Source: Gammaproteobacteria bacterium (GTDB lineage: Bacteria; Pseudomonadota; Gammaproteobacteria; Steroidobacterales; Steroidobacteraceae). Taken from it: 15,617 nucleotides of DNA. Positions within the stretch are counted from its first letter, which is position 1; each line of letters begins with the position of its first letter. Both the position numbers and the translations under genes were made by a program. Of the stretch, positions 1 to 9,136 are shown one piece after another. Where the stretch lies: positions 1-15,617 of the forward strand of contig JAQGOE010000025.1 in assembly GCA_028293725.1 (NCBI GenBank), given 5' to 3'. The notes below the pieces were generated by a model. That model searched no databases. It saw nothing but the letters and a program-made list of their open reading frames with translations, and was not told the origin of the DNA.

Positions 1-340
1 ACAACTTGCGCAAATTTCCGACATCCCCGCGCGCCACGAGCCAGATCAGACAGAGCACACACGCCCAGGCGACGCGATGAGCGATGATCTGCATCGACGG
101 AACGTGGTAGATGGGCTTGAGGTAGAACGGGAAAGCGCCCCAGATGACGAAGGATGCGAGGGCGGCTAACAAGCCCTCAGCGAAAGTGGTCCGCTTTCCG
201 GTGCCCGTCGGGATCGCCGTGGACGCCGAGTCGGCAGTCGCGTCGCCTGCGTTGAGGGCGCCGTCAGCGGAGTACGCGGGGTCGGCTATTCGGCCCGCAC
301 CGGCTTGGCCACCGGCAGGCCTGTGCACACTCTCGGGCAT
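1..340 (-). CDS. rarD: RarD-type EamA family permease, N-terminal part (cut by left edge)
   Basis: The 113 visible codons start at ATG 338-340 and run off the window. The first ~50 residues are Ala/Gly/Pro-rich and unlike the family. After them comes a typical RarD opening: a first membrane helix with FVIWGAFPFYLK, then IYHVPSMQIIAHRVAW (the family's 'H-R' segment leading into the second helix), then CVLCLIWLVARG. RarD proteins are ten-helix inner-membrane permeases of the drug/metabolite transporter superfamily, and their substrates are poorly defined. The start is only 3 bases after the msrC stop, and an in-frame stop (that same TAG) lies just upstream, so no earlier start is possible. A GAGGA lies about 13 bases before the ATG, a rather long spacing. 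Co-transcription with msrC is likely. The family call is firm; the long N-terminal extension could mean the true start lies further in. Confidence 0.85.
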   Translation of the reverse strand, partial: MPESVHRPAGGQAGAGRIADPAYSADGALNAGDATADSASTAIPTGTGKRTTFAEGLLAALASFVIWGAFPFYLKPIYHVPSMQIIAHRVAWACVLCLIWLVARGDVGNLRKL

Positions 341-343
341 GCT

Positions 344-847
344 CTAGCCGATGTCCTCGAGGCGAACGGTGTCCACGAAGAGCGCGGCAAGCCGCTCCAG
401 CCCACGCGCGTCGCCGTCGTTGAAGCGACCAACGCTCGGACTATCGAGATCCAATACGCCCAACAGCTTGTCACCTGCGATCAGTGGGATTACGACCTCC
501 GACTGCGAGGCGGCATCACACGCAATGTGGCCGGGGAAAGCGTGTACGTCCTGAACAACGATCGTCCGTCGCTCGAGTGCAGCCGTACCGCAGACCCCTT
601 TCCCCAGGGCAATACGCACGCACGCCGGCTTTCCCTGGAAGGGTCCTACGACGAGCTCGCCATCCTTCAGGAAGTAAAACCCCGCCCAGTTGAGATCGGG
701 CAAGGCGTCGAAGATCAGCGCGGTCGTGTTCGCGGCGTTGGCCACGAAGTCGCTCTCCCCACTGAGCAGCCCGGCGAGCTCTTCCGCCAGGTGGGCGTAA
801 TCGCCCGGTTGGTCGCGAAAGTCGTAGCGTTTCCCCGTGAAGCTCAT
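344..847 (-). CDS. msrC: Free methionine-(R)-sulfoxide reductase (GAF-domain fRMsr)
   Basis: This cytoplasmic GAF-domain enzyme of 167 aa reduces free L-methionine-(R)-sulfoxide, using thioredoxin-type reductant. The three family cysteines are all present: Cys76 in GKPACVRIALGKG, Cys86 in GKGVCGTAA and Cys110 in HIACDAASQSEVV. Their spacing (10 and 24 residues) equals that of E. coli Cys84/94/118. NWAGFYF and GVLDLDSP are further family hallmarks. The frame stays open upstream to 931, but the added 28 residues are Arg/Pro-rich, cross a stem-loop and are not part of the family. The ATG at 845-847 gives the usual length (E. coli 165 aa), so I chose it, although no clear Shine-Dalgarno precedes it. 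The gene follows the porin by about 90 bases and is tightly coupled to rarD. It fits an oxidative-stress repair role beside the haem peroxidase. Confidence 0.93.
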   Translation of the reverse strand: MSFTGKRYDFRDQPGDYAHLAEELAGLLSGESDFVANAANTTALIFDALPDLNWAGFYFLKDGELVVGPFQGKPACVRIALGKGVCGTAALERRTIVVQDVHAFPGHIACDAASQSEVVIPLIAGDKLLGVLDLDSPSVGRFNDGDARGLERLAALFVDTVRLEDIG

Positions 848-874
848 GGGGGCTATTTTCGCCGAATCGACGCT

Positions 875-910
875 CGGGCGCCTCCCTCTTTCGACGGGCT
901 GAGGCGCCCG
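875..910. terminator. GC-rich stem-loop between porin gene and msrC
   Basis: There is a perfect 10-bp inverted repeat, CGGGCGCCTC (875-884) and GAGGCGCCCG (901-910), with a 16-base loop. It sits about 28 bases past the porin stop and about 28 bases before the msrC start. No T-run follows it on either strand, so it is not a canonical intrinsic terminator. It may terminate weakly, protect the 3' end of the porin mRNA, or act with Rho. Confidence 0.4.
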
Positions 911-937
911 TCGGCGGCCCGGAGGCTCCAACGAGGG

Positions 938-2662
938 CTAGAAGTTGAGTCCCAGGCCCAGATCGAAGCGCGTAAAGCCGTTATTGATCATGAAATGCTG
1001 GTAGTCGAGTTTCAGAACCACGTGCGGGGTGGCGTAGAGGTTCGCGCCAATCGTCCAGACACGATCCTGATTGCGGGGCCACAAGCCGTAGTCGCCCGGG
1101 GCGCCGGTGAGCGGAATCTGTCCCGTGGGTATCACAGGACCGGGTGTTCCCTCATAACTCGCTCCCATGTTGTACACCTCCCACCGCGCGAACGGTGACA
1201 CCCGATACTCGCCGTGCTGCCAGACATCGTAGGCGCCTTGGACGTAGTAACCATAGAACGACGACGGGATGGGATTCGGCGAGCCCGGATTCGAGGCGTT
1301 GGTGCCGGCTAGATTACTGATAGTGCCGCGGGCGTAGAGTGCCGAGAGGTCAAATCGATCAGGCGTCCAACGCACGTGGCCTTCCCACAAGGTCACCCGC
1401 TGGCTGCCGGCAATGGGCGCGTTCGGAGGAGCCGGGACTGAGGCAGCCTTGCCCGTGCTGACTGCACCGCCCACCGTCAAACCGGGCACGCCGAAGTAGC
1501 TAAGCGCGACGTATTGGGATAAATCGTGCGCGTTTGCGAGCGCGAGCTCCTGATGGGTTGACTGCAGCGGCGCCGAGCCGTTGTCCTCGAGCTCCAGCGC
1601 CGTCGTGTACTGCGGGAATTCGGGCGCGAAGTCCCACTTCGACAGGTCGAAGCCGGTCGTGAGTCCGGCGTTCCAACCAAACCCCGACTGCGTGTCGCCG
1701 TGGAAGTTGAAGCCGCCCTCGCGCCAGGTGCTGGGGATGATCAGCGTCTCCACGAAGTTACGTTGCACACCGTAGAAGTTGGTGGGCTCGTGATGCTCGT
1801 TGAGCAAACCGAACGGCATGAGGAACAAGCCGCCGCGCACCGTCACCGCATCGTTGATCCGGCGGTCGACGTAGAACTGCTCGACTTCGAACTCGCCGGG
1901 ATCGCTGGAGGAAGCCACGGCATGCTCGACTTCGTATTCGGAGTTGAATTCGGTGCGGCTGTCGAACGAGTAGCCGATTCCGAAGACGGCGCGCGCCAGG
2001 TCGGCCTGGGCGCGGTTGCGGTCGTGGACGGGGTCGGTGTAGTAGATCTCACCGTAGCCCCAGAGCTTCACGTTCTGGGCAAAGGTCGCGAGCGAGGACA
2101 TCGCACCTGGTGTCGCGGATGGGGTGGCGGAGGTTGCGTCGGGCAGGGCGGAGTTGGATGCGACCGCGCCGCCAGCGGGCAACGGACCCTGCGCGCCCGG
2201 GGTCGGAGTCGCCGCCACTTGGCCGGGAACGACGCCCGGCTGCGCTCCCGCGCCCCGAGCCCCCGGCGTCTGTGCCACTGCGCCTCCGGCCGCGCCTTGC
2301 GGGCCCGCCCCTTGTACCTGCGCATTCAACTTCGCCTGCGCCGCCGCCTGCTGGGCCAACTGCGCCTGTTGCTGTTGAATCTCGCGGTCGATCAGCTTCT
2401 GATGCTCCAACAGCGCGCGGTTCTGCTCCGCCAGCTCACGCAACTGCGCCTGCACTGCTTTGAGCTGCTTTTGCAGCGCCTTGACCTCCGAGGTGTCACC
2501 GCTCGCAGCGCCAGCCACCGGCGCCGGCGCGGACGGCGACGCTGGCGCAGCCGGATCGGCCGCCGCGGCCACCTCACTCGCCCCCAACGCACACCCAAGC
2601 AGCAACGCCGCTCGAATCTTCCGGCCAGTCGTCATGGAGTTAGCATTCGCTTCGCGATTCAT
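938..2662 (-). CDS. Outer-membrane porin with N-terminal coiled coil (OprO/P- or LbtU-like barrel)
   Basis: The protein is 574 aa. A signal peptide (residues 1 to about 35, ending AAAA-DP) is followed by a Pro/Ala spacer, then a Gln/Leu-rich coiled coil (about 57-115, e.g. KALQKQLKAVQAQLREL). A low-complexity Pro/Gly/Ala/Thr linker (about 118-190) leads to a barrel from about 198. The barrel shows alternating aromatic strands (LWGYGEIYY, FYVDRRI, GGLFLMPFGLLNEHHEP, IIPSTWREGG) and ends in a C-terminal Phe (LGLGLNF), as expected for BAM-assembled porins. AGGA at 2672-2675, 9 bases before ATG 2660-2662, supports this start over the Met at codon 10. That Shine-Dalgarno lies inside the end of the upstream peroxidase gene, so translation is probably coupled. 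Coiled-coil plus barrel architecture is known for phosphate-selective porins and for LbtU-type siderophore porins. The substrate cannot be read from sequence. Confidence 0.85.
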   Translation of the reverse strand: MNREANANSMTTGRKIRAALLLGCALGASEVAAAADPAAPASPSAPAPVAGAASGDTSEVKALQKQLKAVQAQLRELAEQNRALLEHQKLIDREIQQQQAQLAQQAAAQAKLNAQVQGAGPQGAAGGAVAQTPGARGAGAQPGVVPGQVAATPTPGAQGPLPAGGAVASNSALPDATSATPSATPGAMSSLATFAQNVKLWGYGEIYYTDPVHDRNRAQADLARAVFGIGYSFDSRTEFNSEYEVEHAVASSSDPGEFEVEQFYVDRRINDAVTVRGGLFLMPFGLLNEHHEPTNFYGVQRNFVETLIIPSTWREGGFNFHGDTQSGFGWNAGLTTGFDLSKWDFAPEFPQYTTALELEDNGSAPLQSTHQELALANAHDLSQYVALSYFGVPGLTVGGAVSTGKAASVPAPPNAPIAGSQRVTLWEGHVRWTPDRFDLSALYARGTISNLAGTNASNPGSPNPIPSSFYGYYVQGAYDVWQHGEYRVSPFARWEVYNMGASYEGTPGPVIPTGQIPLTGAPGDYGLWPRNQDRVWTIGANLYATPHVVLKLDYQHFMINNGFTRFDLGLGLNF

Positions 2663-2665
2663 GGA

Positions 2666-4156
2666 TCAGGTTCCTGAGGTTTGGGCGGCCGCGGGGGTTG
2701 CCGCTGTGGGCTGGCATTGAGCCGGTACGTTGTAAGCCGAGGGAGTCGCCGGGTCGTAGCCATCGGTCAATGTGCAAAGGAAGGCCACGACGGCATCGAT
2801 CTCCGACGCAGTAAGCGTCGGTGCCTGCCCTCCTTCGAAGGTGGGCGGCGTATACGGCACCTCGGCGATGTTGACGTTCGCGTCGAAGTCCACTGGGAGG
2901 TCGTTGTACTGCAGGAGATCGGGTGTTCCGTCGGCGTTGATATAGAAAGTGCCCAACGGGAAATAGGGATTTCCGTTCGGGCCGGCGTCGACCGGCGCCG
3001 GGTTGTTGCCGGTGTTGTTATTGATGTCACGCGTGACATACCACTCCACGACCTCGTGAATCGTCTTGAACACACCATTGTGGAAATAGGGCGAGGTGAC
3101 CGCGACGTTGCGAAGCGACGGCACTTTGAACAAACCGCAGAGGGTTGTGATATCGAAGAAGAACGGCCGCGGATTCGGATCGGTGCTGGCCGTCTGGAAC
3201 GGACCGCAGAGCCCCATGTCGTAGTAAGCGTACTCAGCGCCGGTCGGGACATTGCTCGGACCGGCCGGCATGTAAGACGCGAGAGACACACCGCTGATCG
3301 GGCTGACCGGAGTCACAGCGTTGGCCGGAATGTCCCAGTTGCGCGGCACCCCGATGTTGTCGTAGGTGAAGTCGGTAAACAGCGGATGCTCGCTGTAGCC
3401 CTGCCGCTGGCTCGGATGACAGGCGGTGCAGTTACCCTTGCCCGGGTTGTTGAACAGCGCGAGCCCCTGCAGCTCCTGTGCGGTCAGCTGCGCCTGCCCC
3501 TGCTGCCAATAGTCGAACTTGCTCGTAAAAGGATGGAAGTCAGCGTCTTCGGTCTCGTAGGCCGCGAGAGCGAGCCCCATGTCAGCTAGCGCAACTTGCG
3601 GATTGGCGAGCGCCTGCGCTCCGTACGCGGCGATGAATGCCTTGAGGGTGTCCGGTGAGTTCTGCAGTCGACTCACCACCTCGGTGGCATCCTGGTTCGC
3701 CATCTCGAACGGTGTGACGAAAGGCAGCTGTGCCTGTTGGTCCAACGAGCTCGCACGGCCATCGCGGAAGAAGCCGCCGGTCGGAGTGCCACCGTCGAGA
3801 AAGAACCCCGGCGTCAGGGACACATACAGCAACGACGGAGTGTTGCGGAAGCCCGGGATATCCATGTTCGGACCGCCGAGCGGCACCGGCAGGCCCTGAT
3901 CGGTCGCCGGATCGGCGGTGAAGGCCCGTGCAGCCACGTGGCAGGTGGCACAGGACTGCTTCCCTGATGCCGACAGGCTCTTGTCGTTGAAGAGTGCCTT
4001 CCCGGCCGTAGCAGCTGCAGAGAGGTCCTCGCCGGACGGCGTCGTTGCAGACGAGCTCCCGCTATCGCCACCCCCGCCGCAACCTGCGATCCCTATGGCG
4101 CAGGCAATGACCACCCAACGGCCCCACAGGCGAAACCCCTTTTTCTTCAACAACAT
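2666..4156 (-). CDS. Di-haem cytochrome c peroxidase / MauG-like lipoprotein
   Basis: The protein is 496 aa. Residues 1-26 form a lipoprotein signal (basic MLLKKK start, hydrophobic core, lipobox IAGC with Cys26), followed by a Gly/Ser tether. Two CXXCH haem-c sites are visible, CATCH (69-73) and CTACH (243-247). Other family marks are FRNTPSLLYV, GGFFRDGRASSL, DNIGVPRN and the distal motif KVPSLRNVAVTSPYFHNG (about 344-361). The protein is therefore a membrane-tethered periplasmic di-haem enzyme of the bacterial CcpA/MauG superfamily. Such enzymes reduce H2O2 or use high-valent haem to oxidise a protein or peptide; sequence alone does not separate these. It is about 100-150 aa longer than classic CcpA, with insertions in the second half (Asn/Pro-rich about 375-440) and a Thr/Ala/Pro tail. 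The porin gene follows 3 bases after the stop. A Fur-type site lies upstream. Only a weak GGG-rich ribosome site precedes the ATG. Confidence 0.9.
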   Translation of the reverse strand: MLLKKKGFRLWGRWVVIACAIGIAGCGGGGDSGSSSATTPSGEDLSAAATAGKALFNDKSLSASGKQSCATCHVAARAFTADPATDQGLPVPLGGPNMDIPGFRNTPSLLYVSLTPGFFLDGGTPTGGFFRDGRASSLDQQAQLPFVTPFEMANQDATEVVSRLQNSPDTLKAFIAAYGAQALANPQVALADMGLALAAYETEDADFHPFTSKFDYWQQGQAQLTAQELQGLALFNNPGKGNCTACHPSQRQGYSEHPLFTDFTYDNIGVPRNWDIPANAVTPVSPISGVSLASYMPAGPSNVPTGAEYAYYDMGLCGPFQTASTDPNPRPFFFDITTLCGLFKVPSLRNVAVTSPYFHNGVFKTIHEVVEWYVTRDINNNTGNNPAPVDAGPNGNPYFPLGTFYINADGTPDLLQYNDLPVDFDANVNIAEVPYTPPTFEGGQAPTLTASEIDAVVAFLCTLTDGYDPATPSAYNVPAQCQPTAATPAAAQTSGT

Positions 4157-4200
4157 CGCCCACCCGTCGCGCCCGAGACCTGTCAGGCTTCGCCGGAGGC

Positions 4201-4229
4201 ATACTAATGCGAATCATTCTTATTCGCAA
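4201..4229 (-). promoter_or_regulatory. Candidate sigma70 promoter for the peroxidase-porin operon
   Basis: On the minus strand, TTGCGA (4224-4229) and TAGTAT (4201-4206) each match the -35 and -10 consensus at 4 of 6 bases and are separated by exactly 17 bases. The predicted start of transcription is near 4194, giving a leader of about 40 bases before ATG 4156. The promoter begins only a few bases after the parC stop, so there is no room for a separate terminator. Confidence 0.6.
4208..4228. promoter_or_regulatory. Candidate Fur box
   Basis: This is a perfect 7-bp inverted repeat, TGCGAAT (4208-4214) and ATTCGCA (4222-4228), around the centre CATTCTT. Its core GAATCATTCTTATTC resembles proteobacterial Fur sites of the AATGAGAATCATT type. 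It fills the spacer between the proposed -35 and -10 hexamers, which is the position expected for repression by Fe-loaded Fur. It could also form a short hairpin at the parC 3' end. Confidence 0.7.
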
Positions 4230-4234
4230 TCTCG

Positions 4235-6493
4235 TTACGTCGGGATCTCAACCCCCAACCGCGTAACCTTACGCGGCCAGCCCCGCGGCAACACCGAGCC
4301 GCGCTGGGCGCGCTCGCCGCGATAGGGTTTGAGCTCGCTCCACTCGAGGACCTTGGGCTTACTGTCGCCCGAGTAGATGAGCAGGTTGGCTTTGGGAGGC
4401 ACAACCGCGACCGCGGTCATCAGCTCCTCGCGAGCCGCCGCCTTCTTCCCGGGAATGTCGTACAACTTGTTGCCCTTGCCGCGCGGCATCTCGGGCACTT
4501 CGCTCACGGGGAAAGCCAGCAATTTGCCCTCGCTGCTCACGACCACCACGAGCGATTCCGGTGAAGGCACCAGGGCCGGGGGCAGCGCCAGAGAGTTGTC
4601 CGGTACGTTGAGTACGGTCTTACCCGCACGTCGATCGGTAATGAGCTCTTTCAGGCGCACCGTGAAGCCGTAACCGGCGTCACTCGCCAACAGCCACATC
4701 TCTTCGGGCTCACCCATGATCACGCCGGCGAACTTCGCGCCGTCCGGCGGATTCAGGCGGGCAGACAGAGGCTCGCCCTGGCCGCGCGCGCTCGGCAACG
4801 AGTGGGCAGGAAGCGTGTAGCTGCGACCCGTGCTGTCGAGGAACACCGCCGGCTGCAGGCTACGACCCCGCGCCATCGCCAGATACTCATCGCCGCTCTT
4901 GTAGGAGAGCGTCAACGGGTCGATCTCATGTCCCTTCGCGGAGCGCACGAAGCCGCCCGTCGACAACACAACGGTCACCGGCTCGTTCGGAATTAGCGTG
5001 GTCTCGTCGATCGCCTGCGCGGCTTCACGCTCGACAATCTTCGTTCGCCGGGCGTCGCCGTACTTCTCGGCATCCTCGCGAATTTCGGTCGCAACGAGCT
5101 TCTTCAGCTTCGCCTTACTAGCCAGGATGCTCTCGAGCTTCTCACGCTCTTCGGCGAGCGCCTTCTGCTCGTCACGAATCTTCATCTCTTCGAGCTTCGC
5201 GAGATGACGCAGACGGGTGTTGAGGATTTCCTCCGTCTGCTCCTCGGAGAGCTTGAAGCGCTTCATGAGCACCGGCTTCGGCTCGTCCTCGCGACGGATG
5301 ATGCGGATCACCTCGTCCAGGTTGAGGTACGCGATCAACATACCTTCGAGGATATGCAGGCGGCGCGAAACCTTGTCGAGGCGGTGCTGCAGGCGGCGAG
5401 TCACCGTCGTGATCCGGAATTCGAGCCATTCCGTCAGCAGGTCCTTGAGACCGAACACGCGCGGCCGGCCATCGAGGCCGATGATGTTGAGATTGACACG
5501 ATAGTTCCGCTCGAGATCCGTCGTCGCGAACAGGTGGTTCATGACTTCCACCAGGTCGACGCGGTTCGTGCGGGGTACGATCACGAGTCGCACGGCGTGC
5601 TCGTGATCCGACTCGTCGCGCAGGTCCTCGACCATCGGGAGCTTCTTCGCGCGCATCTGCTCCGCGATCTGCTCCATCACCTTGGTCGGCGAGACTTGAT
5701 GTGGGAACGCGGTAACGACGACATTGCCGTCTTCGATCTCGTACGTGGCGCGCGCCTTGAAACTACCGACGCCCTTGTCGTAAAACTCCTTCAAATCCGC
5801 ACGCGGCGAGATGATCTCCGCGCCGGTCGGCAGATCGGGACCCTTGACGAACTTCATCAGGGACGCGGTCGTCTGCGCGGGATCCTCCAGCAACGCGATA
5901 CAGGCATTGGCCACTTCCCGCAGATTGTGCGGCGGAATGTCGGTTGCCATGCCCACGGCGATGCCCGTCGTACCATTCAACAACAGGTTCGGCAGACGCG
6001 ACGGCAGAATGATCGGCTCTTCCATCGTGCCGTCGAAGTTGGGCTGCCAATCCACCGTACCGTGCGCGAGCTCGGACAGCAGCACATCCGCATAGCGGGT
6101 GAGTTTCGACTCGGTGTAACGCATGGCCGCGAACGACTTCGGATCGTCCTGCGAGCCCCAGTTACCCTGCCCGTCGACGATCGGATAGCGATACGAGAAC
6201 GGCTGTGCCATCAGCACCATGGCTTCGTAGCAGGCCGAGTCGCCGTGCGGATGGTACTTGCCGATGACGTCGCCAACCGTACGCGCGGACTTCTTGTGCT
6301 TGTTGGCAGCCCCCAGCGCCAGCTCGCTCATCGCATAGGTGATGCGCCGCTGTACCGGCTTCAGGCCGTCGCCGAGCGCCGGCAGCGCGCGGTCGAGAAT
6401 GACGTACATCGAGTAATCGAGATAGGCCTTCTCGGTGAAGGTCCGCAGCGGTTGCTTCTCGACGCCCTCGAAATTGAGCTCTTGGTTATCCAT
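4235..6493 (-). CDS. parC: DNA topoisomerase IV subunit A
   Basis: ParC is the DNA cleavage-rejoining subunit of topoisomerase IV, which unlinks daughter chromosomes. At 752 aa it has the same length as E. coli ParC. The N-terminal winged-helix/breakage domain carries the catalytic Arg125-Tyr126 pair in [10 protein letters not shown] and the quinolone region [15 protein letters not shown]. In that region Ser86 and Glu90 (equivalents of E. coli Ser80 and Glu84) are wild type, so no classic resistance substitution is seen. A charged coiled-coil stretch at about 395-470 precedes the C-terminal beta-pinwheel domain (from about 500), which includes [15 protein letters not shown]. The gene begins 15 bases after the parE stop with a weak purine-rich ribosome site (AAGAAAAGAA), so it is read from the parE transcript. 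The 2:2 complex with ParE is the functional enzyme. Confidence 0.97.
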   Translation of the reverse strand: MDNQELNFEGVEKQPLRTFTEKAYLDYSMYVILDRALPALGDGLKPVQRRITYAMSELALGAANKHKKSARTVGDVIGKYHPHGDSACYEAMVLMAQPFSYRYPIVDGQGNWGSQDDPKSFAAMRYTESKLTRYADVLLSELAHGTVDWQPNFDGTMEEPIILPSRLPNLLLNGTTGIAVGMATDIPPHNLREVANACIALLEDPAQTTASLMKFVKGPDLPTGAEIISPRADLKEFYDKGVGSFKARATYEIEDGNVVVTAFPHQVSPTKVMEQIAEQMRAKKLPMVEDLRDESDHEHAVRLVIVPRTNRVDLVEVMNHLFATTDLERNYRVNLNIIGLDGRPRVFGLKDLLTEWLEFRITTVTRRLQHRLDKVSRRLHILEGMLIAYLNLDEVIRIIRREDEPKPVLMKRFKLSEEQTEEILNTRLRHLAKLEEMKIRDEQKALAEEREKLESILASKAKLKKLVATEIREDAEKYGDARRTKIVEREAAQAIDETTLIPNEPVTVVLSTGGFVRSAKGHEIDPLTLSYKSGDEYLAMARGRSLQPAVFLDSTGRSYTLPAHSLPSARGQGEPLSARLNPPDGAKFAGVIMGEPEEMWLLASDAGYGFTVRLKELITDRRAGKTVLNVPDNSLALPPALVPSPESLVVVVSSEGKLLAFPVSEVPEMPRGKGNKLYDIPGKKAAAREELMTAVAVVPPKANLLIYSGDSKPKVLEWSELKPYRGERAQRGSVLPRGWPRKVTRLGVEIPT

Positions 6494-6508
6494 GTTCGAA
6501 TTCTTTTC

Positions 6509-8476
<1,968 letters not shown>

Positions 8477-8499
8477 TTACAGAATGTGGGAGCGCGGAA

Positions 8500-8533
8500 G
8501 CGAATCCTCGCACGCCGAAACGGCCCGATTCGC
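8500..8533. other. Imperfect stem-loop in the DUF3501-parE gap
   Basis: GCGAATC (8500-8506) pairs with GATTCGC (8527-8533). Inside this, GCCG (8514-8517) pairs with CGGC (8521-8524) around an AAA loop. A second small hairpin, GCCGC-AA-GCGGC, occupies 8532-8543. The structures lie just past the DUF3501 stop and ahead of parE, both on the minus strand. They could end the upstream transcript, but no T-run follows. The rest of 8402-8550 should hold the parE promoter; only a weak -10-like TAAGAT (plus-strand positions about 8475-8480) is visible, without a convincing -35. Confidence 0.35.
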
Positions 8534-8550
8534 CGCAAGCGGCTGATTCT

Positions 8551-9135
8551 TCAGGATAAATCAGCGATCAAAGCCTGCCGTGTAGCGGCGCTTACAGCCT
8601 CTATGGCGTGCGGATAGTGTTCGTGATCGATCCCGACGGCGAGAGGCGACCCTCCGCGGAGGCTCGTGATCATCGGCTGTGTGAGCTCAAATCGCAGGAA
8701 ATGGACCGACGAGGTCTTCTCGTCATTCTCCCGCTCCAGGTCCTCATCCGCGATCGCGAACACGCGCTCCTGCCCGCTCACCTGCACCCAGCAGCGATCC
8801 TCGACGCCCTTGAGCTTCGACAGCTCGGTGCGCCGCTCCTGCTCATCCGGAAATTCGATGAGCAGGGTAACTTTCCAGTTCGTGCCGTCGGGAATGAGGG
8901 GATTGTACGACCCGAGCTCTTCCTCGATGCCTTCCGGCTCGAAGATCCGCTCAACGCGGAGCATCTCCTGCACCTGGTACTGCACCGTCAGACGGTCCTC
9001 GAACAGCCACGTCGTATGGGGGCCGACCGCGAGCTGCCGCGCGCGTTTGTGCTCCAGTACCTTCGTACGAAACGCCGGACGCTCACGCGCATAGCGCTCG
9101 AGACTCAAAAGATCACTGACTGACAGCTTGTTCAT
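8551..9135 (-). CDS. DUF3501 family protein
   Basis: This soluble protein of 194 aa has no signal peptide, membrane segment or metal-binding cysteine cluster. I recognise the DUF3501 family from the opening (LLSLERYARERPAFRTKVLEHKR), the middle (YQVQEMLRVERIFE, EELGSYNPLIPDGTNWKVTLLIEFPD) and the Arg-rich ELSKLKGVEDRCWVQV part. The family's biochemical role is not known to me. From memory, its genes are repeatedly found beside an HdrD/GlpC-like Fe-S protein and a rubrerythrin, exactly as here. The ATG is one base after the stop of the Fe-S gene (TGACATG), so the two proteins are translationally coupled and presumably needed together. Only a weak GGA precedes the start. The C-terminus contains an Asp/His-rich GIDHEHYPHAIEA stretch that might bind a metal, but that is speculation. 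Confidence 0.87.
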   Translation of the reverse strand: MNKLSVSDLLSLERYARERPAFRTKVLEHKRARQLAVGPHTTWLFEDRLTVQYQVQEMLRVERIFEPEGIEEELGSYNPLIPDGTNWKVTLLIEFPDEQERRTELSKLKGVEDRCWVQVSGQERVFAIADEDLERENDEKTSSVHFLRFELTQPMITSLRGGSPLAVGIDHEHYPHAIEAVSAATRQALIADLS

Positions 9136-9136
9136 G

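Noticed and set aside
848..931. N-terminal extension of msrC by 28 codons
   Set aside because: The residues are Arg/Pro-rich, absent from the family and encoded by the stem-loop at 875-910; ATG 847 gives the standard length.
305..1198. Plus-strand open frame spanning msrC and the porin 3' end
   Set aside because: It is antisense to msrC, whose three catalytic cysteines leave no doubt about the coding strand, and it crosses an intergenic stem-loop.
1700..2677. Plus-strand open frame (325 codons) opposite the porin
   Set aside because: It mirrors the Ala/Gln-rich coiled coil and the low-complexity linker of the porin. The predicted product is Arg/Leu-repetitive and has no plausible start site.
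6240..6256. Possible quinolone-resistance substitution in ParC
   Set aside because: The [10 protein letters not shown] segment has the wild-type Ser and Glu at the two usual positions.
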